NCBI GenBank assembly: GCA_013423325.1
Contig: BLJB01000672.1
Location: forward strand, 1-13,585
Length of the DNA stretch: 13,585 nt
Source of the DNA: Usnea hakonensis
Taxonomy: Eukaryota; Ascomycota; Lecanoromycetes; Lecanorales; Parmeliaceae
Direction: 5' to 3'
Shown here: in pieces, positions 8,276-13,585 of the stretch
How the letters are laid out: each line of letters starts with the position of its first letter
How positions within the stretch are numbered: the stretch's first letter is position 1
Notes under the pieces: generated by a model
The model's database searches: none
What the model was told of the DNA's origin: nothing
The model's input: the letters and a program-made list of their open reading frames with translations, nothing else
Made by a program: the position numbers and the translations under genes

Positions 8276-8280
8276 TTAAC
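8276..8280. repeat. Target site duplication TTAAC, right copy (copia)
   Basis: Identical to 341-345. It directly follows the CAACA end of the right LTR. Confidence 0.95.
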
Positions 8281-9876
8281 TAGTTAGTATAACGCTAATA
8301 CCGCGAATAATAAGATTCTATAGGACGCTACTTTCGAGTAGTATAATATCTATAAGAAGGATCTTACGCGAGTTACTATTTAAATATATAAAAGTATCTA
8401 TATCTATTACTATATTAAGTTATATCTAAGAGGTATAGAGAAAGCTACTATACTCGATATTAATAAAATAATATTATAAAAGTTTTTTTAATTTAATATT
8501 AATTTCTCTATTCTCTTTAATACTATTCGCTATTTAATAATCCCTTTCTCCTATCCTTTATTCTATTTATACTTAGTTTTAACTTATTATATCTCTCTAG
8601 TTCTACCTCTCTATTATCGTTCTTAATAAGGCTCTAAATTAGGAGCTTAATAAAGATATTAATATTAATAAGGATAATAATTCTATTTATACTATTAGTA
8701 AGTATCCGATACTATAGACTAGTAGTAGTAAGTAGGAGTAATCCCCTATATAGGAAAATAAAGATATTTTATAAATTAATATAATCTCTACCCCCTTTTA
8801 TACTCGTATTACTATTAATATAATATTATCCTTTTAGCTTATTTCGATTATTATACCCTCTTTTCTATTAATATCTACTTTTCCTATTTTTAAGAATTCT
8901 ACTATTATTAGATCTATCTTTATCGCGCCCTTAAAGCGCCCTTTACTATAGTCCTTTTATAATATATCTATTAATAAGCGCTAATATTTAGTATATTATT
9001 TAGCTAACCGCTCTAAGGGACGTCGCGTTTAGAAGGTATTAATTATTTATATTAGAGGTATTACTCCTTTTATTATTAGTTAGTCTCGCTACCCTCTTTA
9101 TAATTTTTTATATTTCTAATATTTACTTACTAGGCGATCTCTCCAATTACTTTCTAAAATCTACTAAATATTAATAGGCTTCTATTAAATATCTTTTCGA
9201 GAAATATATTAATTCTATTATCCTTAATACTTTTTACGCCTATACTCCCCCCTTAACTTAAATCTCCTATAATTACTAGAAATATTTATAGTCTAGAGTT
9301 AATATTATTTCTACTAATACTCGCCCTCTTAGGGGAGCTATACTCTTTATCTCTTATAAGCGTCCTTATAGTCTCCTTAATTCTTAGGCGTAAAATACTC
9401 CTATTAGATCTATTACTACTCCTACGCGTACTAATATTATAGATACTTTAATAGGGTAATATAATCTTTTCGCCTTTACGCCTATATTCTATTATCTTTT
9501 TAAGATTTCGGCTCTTCTCGCCTTTTTACTTTAGATTACTACTTTCTTCTTATATCCTATTAATATAAAGCTATTATAGTCCTCTAAAACTTTTACTTCG
9601 AGTACTATTAAGCTCTATAAGCTTAACGTTTCTAATACTAGTAAATAGTATTACGTTTACTCTATTTATACCCCTAGGGTATCTAATATCTTATAGTAGA
9701 CTCGTTTAAGTAGAGAAGTACCTATTACTATTAGTAATAATAATAATATAGTACTCTTTAACTCGCCCGCTCTATATAATATTTACGCCTCTAGTCGTAG
9801 TTTAGTTACTTAGGCTTAATCGAATTATAGAGCTATTTTAAGAGATACTAAGATCGCTAGGGGTATTTATTATTAG
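8281..9876 (+). pseudogene. Possible RIP-mutated former gene, S/T/P-rich, split by the copia insertion
   Basis: No domain is recognised. Three + frames in succession read as plausible former coding sequence whose only stops are TAA/TAG. About 8282-8480 has a charged segment and, across the copia insertion, continues in frame with about 300-345. About 8560-9120 has basic segments near 8930-9035. About 9130-9876 is rich in Ser, Thr, Asn and Pro and ends in TAG-TAA at 9874-9879. The frame changes would need indels or introns. RIP implies it was part of a repeated family. The minus strand is also fairly open at 9130-9880, so neither the strand nor the coding status is secure. Confidence 0.25.
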
Positions 9877-10335
9877 TAATCTTATTTATTTTATCTATTT
9901 TCCCTCTTTTCGCCTTTACTAATATTTACTATTTTTTATTACGGGGTTTCGTCTAACTTTAGATAGTCGCGAATCTATATATATATATTCTTATTCGCCT
10001 TTTTTTTCTCTATAACTACTCTCTACCTTTATTCTCTTTATTAGTTAGAACTATAGTTATTTTAAATTAATTTAGTAGCCTAATAACTATTATTATTCTA
10101 ATCGCTATTAATTGATTGTTTTATACGCCTATACTAGCTACTTAATATAAGCTAATAAGGGTAACTATAACGCTAAACTAATAGAGCTAGGCGTTAAAGA
10201 AATTTAAAGGCCAATCTTTAAATAAAAACTTTAATTAAATAGTACGCTCTCTCTTCTATTATACTCCTTAGAAGCTCTATTATATTACCGCGTATCTCTC
10301 TACTTCTTTATATCGACTTTTCTATTTTCTAATTT
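9877..10335. other. RIP-mutated spacer, nothing recognised
   Basis: AT-rich with long pyrimidine runs on the + strand and no supported reading frame. One small patch with retained TG is seen near 10113-10118. Part of it may be 3' untranslated sequence of the minus-strand LINE fragment that ends at 10336. Confidence 0.4.
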
Positions 10336-10745
10336 TTATATCTCTAATCGCCCCCGTCTCTAGAGGCGGGTACGGTCGTTTCTTCGTATATCCTTTTTAG
10401 GCTTAATAGTCTCCTCTACCCTAAAAGGTAATTTTAATTATTAAAATTATTTACTAGTTAATTTAAAATTATTTAATTAGCTAGAATTAATTATCTATCT
10501 TACCGCTATCCGGATCTTTTTAGTTATAGTTAATATTATCTAGAAGTCTCTAGTACCCGCTTTCGTAAATAGCTGTAGTCTATCCTCCCGTAATCTCGGA
10601 TAGAAGAGGAGGATATACTTAATATCCTATCTTCTCTATCCGTATCTATAGTCGGGGTCGATATCTAGAACCCTTATTCTATTAAGGAATACGTTAAGCC
10701 CGATTTTACCGCTTCTTATTTGGATAGCGACCGAGCTCTAATCGC
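10336..10745 (-). pseudogene. Second LINE ORF2 C-terminal fragment (CxC-x8-H-x4-C module), RIP-mutated
   Basis: Read on the minus strand, a QIRSGKIGL block (first codon 10720-10722) is followed by Tyr codons at 10648, 10642, 10615 and 10600. Their spacing is CxC-x8-H-x4-C once Cys and His are restored from Tyr. This block is typical of the end of Tad-like fungal LINE ORF2 proteins, after RNase H. The frame ends at TAA (10336-10338). It is a different sequence from the equivalent block at 10839-10955, lies 237 bp downstream of it and is in another frame. It is therefore either a 5'-truncated second LINE copy or a duplicated end domain. The C-terminal tail is longer than in the first copy (about 85 codons after the last Cys position). 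Confidence 0.75.
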
Positions 10746-13519
10746 TATTATTATCCTTTTATTATTATTTAGAATTTCTCTAATATCGCTACTTTTTATC
10801 TTTTCTCTTATCTCCCTCCTCTTAGTTTTCTATTTTAAGTAAATAAGGAGGATATACTTTACTATTATAAGCCCGATTCTATAGTTATATCTTCTAATAT
10901 TATATCTAGGTATTCTCCTCTTATATAGAAACTAGTTTAACCCTATTTTTCTTATCTATAGTTAAATTAGAATAGCGCTATATATCTTTTCTCTATTTTA
11001 GTATCTTTTAAGATATTTATATATTATCTTTAAAACTATTTTAAATAAGTATTATTTTTTAGAGCCTTCTATTTATCTTTATTTTTATCTAGCTTTAAAT
11101 ACTTTCTATATTTTTACCCTTTTTATTATAGATTCCCTTCTAGTTCCTTTTAACTTTATATTAAATTATATTCTCTTTATTATTCTATCTACTTTTTCGT
11201 TCCCCTTTACCCCTTTATATTTTAGGATCTAATATAAAGATAGTTATCCCCCCCTTTTCTATATCTCTTTAATTATTTTAAAAATTTATCTTAGTCTCTA
11301 TTAATTCTATTTAAATCTTAGCCCCTTTACTACTTTTAGTAAGACTTAGCTATTTAAATATACTCTATATATAAGTCCCTCTTAGTTTCGTTTATTAATT
11401 TAATATCTTTTTATTAGTTTTTTTACTATCTAGATTAACCTTTCTAATTCTTTATAATATATTAATATTATCTCTAGCCCTTTAAATTTAATTATCTATC
11501 TCTAAATATTTAGATTAATTATTATAATTATTATTATCCCCTCTTTTCTATTTTTATCTAAGTATAATTTTCGCCTTAATAGCGTACTATCTATATTATA
11601 GATTTATATTATATATCTATTATAGTTCTCTATTAAGACCTCTAGCCTTATTATTTAGAATATTATTATATATAGCTTTATTTTTATCTCCTTCTATCTT
11701 TTTCCCCTTACTCTATTTAGATCCTTATATATTATTACTAGCTATTTAATCTAGCCTCTCTTTTTTTCTTTAAGGGTCTATTTAAGTTTTACCTTTCTTC
11801 CTCTTTTTTCTTTTATATTATATTTTATTCTTAATACTACCTCCTTAATTATAATATAACTCTATTTTATATATTATTAAATTATTAACCTTACTATTAG
11901 CTTTTCTATATATAAGTCTATTAATATTATATTCGCTTCGACCTTTAGTACTTTAATTAATATTACCTTATATACCCCTATAATTATATATAGTAACTAG
12001 TCTTAAATTTATTTTAATTTTATATCTATCTCTTTCTTATAGCCTCTAAATCCTTTTAGTATATACTAAACTATTACTCTATAAGTAATTATTAGTTATA
12101 ATACTAATATATATATCTATCTCGCCGCTATAACGGATATTCTCTATATTAACCCGATAATTAATTAGATTATATTTATTCTTATTATTAGCTTCGCCTA
12201 TAGTAGCTTTATATATAGTTATTATTTTAATTTTAAGTCTAGTTAGACCTTTAAGATCTATATTATATTACTCGTTTTTAAGAGTTATTCTTCTAATATT
12301 ATTTCTACCTTTATATTAAACTTTTTAGAAATTTATAAAAAGTATATTAATTTATACTTTTTTATAGTAAATTCGGATCTATATTATATTACCTACTATT
12401 TATATTCGCTATAGATATATATTAGCTTCTTATAGTTACTTTCTATTAAGGTACTATATATTATTATATTTATATTATTAATAAATCTAGTAGCGCTAGT
12501 ACGTAGGCTAATATTTTTATATATTTCTAGAAAATTAGTATTATAGAAGAGATATAAAATAGGGGATAATAGTAATCTTTATAATATTTTAATATTTACC
12601 TCTCTTTCCTCTAATATATATCTAGTAATAGTTAAAATTATTCTTCTTTTCTTTAGAAAATCTTCTATCTATCTTAATAATTCTATTAAGACTCTTTATT
12701 TTTTTATATTATAAGCTAGTCTTTTATATAATATATTATTAAATATACTCGTAATATCTAAATAGAGTAGGCTCGCTACCCTTACTCTTATATTACTCTA
12801 GATTATATAGATCTTTTTAATAATTAGTTCTAAAGCTATATCTACTAATTATTATCTTTTTACCCCTATCTATATTTTTAAAAAAATCCTATATAATTCT
12901 ACTATAAATTAAATTTAATCTAAAACTATCGATTTAAGGGCTTTTTTTATAATATCGAGTAGTACTATTAATTAATATACTCTAAAATTAATATAGTCCC
13001 TCTAGGCTTCTAGCTTTTTAAATATTATTATCGCTATTAATTTAAATCTCTTTAATTAATATCTAGTCTCTATATATATCTAGAAAAGCGAGTAGATCTA
13101 TATTATTATTTATACCTCGTATACGCGGAGTATTTAATTAGATATTCTATTTAGTCTAGCCGCTTTATCTAGTAAGGCTTTTTTAAAGGCTCTAAAGATC
13201 TCTAATAATATAAATATAGGACCCCCTTTAATCGAGATATTATAATTATATTTATTAGTATCTAATATATCTACTATTAGCGGAGGAGGGAAATAGACTT
13301 TAAATATTAATTTAACTTTATCTTTTACCTCTATTATAACCTCGCCTTTAAAGCCCCTTAATATTAATACTATTTTAGTATTTTTAGTCCTCTTTTTATA
13401 TATCTACTTTATTATAAAAAAGAGGGTTTTATCTAACTTTCTTATCTTTTCTATTACTTTATAAAATAAATCTTTTCTATATCGCGCTATTATTTTTCCC
13501 TTTCTATCTACTACTTTTT
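10745..13519 (-). pseudogene. Tad-like LINE ORF2 fragment: RT, RNase H and C-terminal zinc module, RIP-inactivated
   Basis: One minus-strand frame can be followed for roughly 900 codons with only TAA/TAG stops. In order from the right: the linker block SPDKA..GPDGI now reads LLDKA..RLNRI (about 13145-13175); AYRPI reads VY-stop-LI at 12966-12980; PQGSPLSP is recognisable at 12552-12584 with its Gln now TAA; the catalytic F-x-D-D is FINN at 12474-12485, both Asp lost by TG to TA; thumb blocks ILGVWLD and LTYG-VWY follow. RNase H: YxD near 11556-11564, a second Asp position now Asn at 11352, and the signature GHKGVKGNEKVD at 11187-11222, with its Gly replaced and its His now Tyr. C-terminal module: I-x-KIGL at about 10938-10955 and CxC-x8-H-x4-C positions at 10889-10839. 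The endonuclease domain would lie right of the window or is missing. Such elements insert by target-primed reverse transcription; this copy is dead. Confidence 0.92.
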
Positions 13520-13585
13520 TGAATTTTTTGAATTTTGAATTTGAATTTATACGTCGTGTCTACCTAAACTTCGAAAGGTAATTAC
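13520..13585. other. Unmutated right edge with GAATTT-type short repeats
   Basis: GAATTTTTT, GAATTTT, GAATTT and GAATTT follow each other at 13521-13548. After them comes sequence with normal TG content. RIP composition stops abruptly near 13519. It could be the 5' junction of a truncated LINE, the A-rich tail of another minus-strand LINE to the right (AAATTC repeats on that strand), or a less mutated part of the same ORF, whose frame stays open back to a TAG at 13560-13562. The window is too short to decide. Confidence 0.45.

Larger units (their letters stand above)
1..13585. other. RIP-mutated, AT-rich repeat block
   Basis: Seen: CA and TG are nearly missing from most of the window. In the copia interior 505-6499 I noticed only about eight such dinucleotides by eye, for example near 1533-1541, 2471, 3136, 4592, 5393, 5786 and 6040. 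TA is everywhere and CG is retained. Former coding frames are closed only by TAA and TAG, as expected when CAA, CAG and TGG are converted. Exceptions with normal CA/TG content are the miniature LTR element 6500-6928, parts of the copia LTRs, about 50-115, about 8079-8115 and 13520-13585. Known: RIP acts on duplicated DNA in the sexual cycle of many Pezizomycotina. Inference: this is a transposon-rich, probably heterochromatic AT isochore. Confidence 0.93.

Noticed and set aside
10594..10746. Open + frame with an acidic EEED segment
   Set aside because: It looked like a gene at first, but the same bases on the minus strand give the LINE C-terminal block with correctly spaced zinc-ligand positions. 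The + frame is its shadow.
11940..12180. RNase H directly after the RT thumb of the LINE
   Set aside because: This part reads as RT thumb and connection blocks. The clear RNase H signature is further along, at about 11187-11222.

Overview
The window is an AT-rich, heavily mutated repeat block from a filamentous ascomycete fungus (Pezizomycotina-like). The sequence itself shows why. Across more than 12 kb the dinucleotides CA and TG are almost absent, while TA is hugely over-represented and CG is kept. This is the signature of repeat-induced point mutation (RIP), which turns CpA into TpA on both strands of duplicated DNA in these fungi. No intact protein gene is present. The species cannot be named from the sequence.

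Layout. Positions 1-345 are RIP-mutated flank. Positions 346-8275 are a complete but dead Ty1/copia LTR retrotransposon in + orientation, with 145-bp LTRs, a perfect 5-bp target duplication (TTAAC), a primer site that matches the anticodon arm of initiator tRNA-Met, a gag-pol frame (2179-7373) that keeps recognisable zinc-knuckle, protease, integrase, reverse transcriptase and RNase H motifs, and a purine tract before the 3' LTR. About 1.7 kb lies between the primer site and gag, more than a normal leader. It contains a possible extra upstream reading frame that overlaps the gag start.

Inside the copia RNase H region, at 6500-6928, sits a second and much younger element. It is a 429-bp miniature LTR element (TRIM-type) with two identical 102-bp terminal repeats, its own 5-bp target duplication (TATAG), a tRNA primer site and a purine tract. 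It has normal CA/TG content, so it entered after the copia copy had been mutated.

Right of the copia element, 8281-10335 is RIP-mutated sequence that may hold a former S/T/P-rich gene on the + strand. The frame seems to continue left of the copia insertion, but support is weak. Positions 10336-13519 hold remains of non-LTR (LINE, Tad-like) elements on the minus strand: one long ORF2 fragment with RT, RNase H and a C-terminal CxC/H/C module, followed directly by a second, different copy of the same C-terminal module in another frame. The last 65 bp are not RIP-mutated and begin with GAATTT-type short repeats.

Order of events inferred: flank and LINE sequences were mutated first; the copia element inserted; the copia interior was mutated, with damage reaching into the inner halves of its LTRs; then the miniature element inserted and stayed clean.
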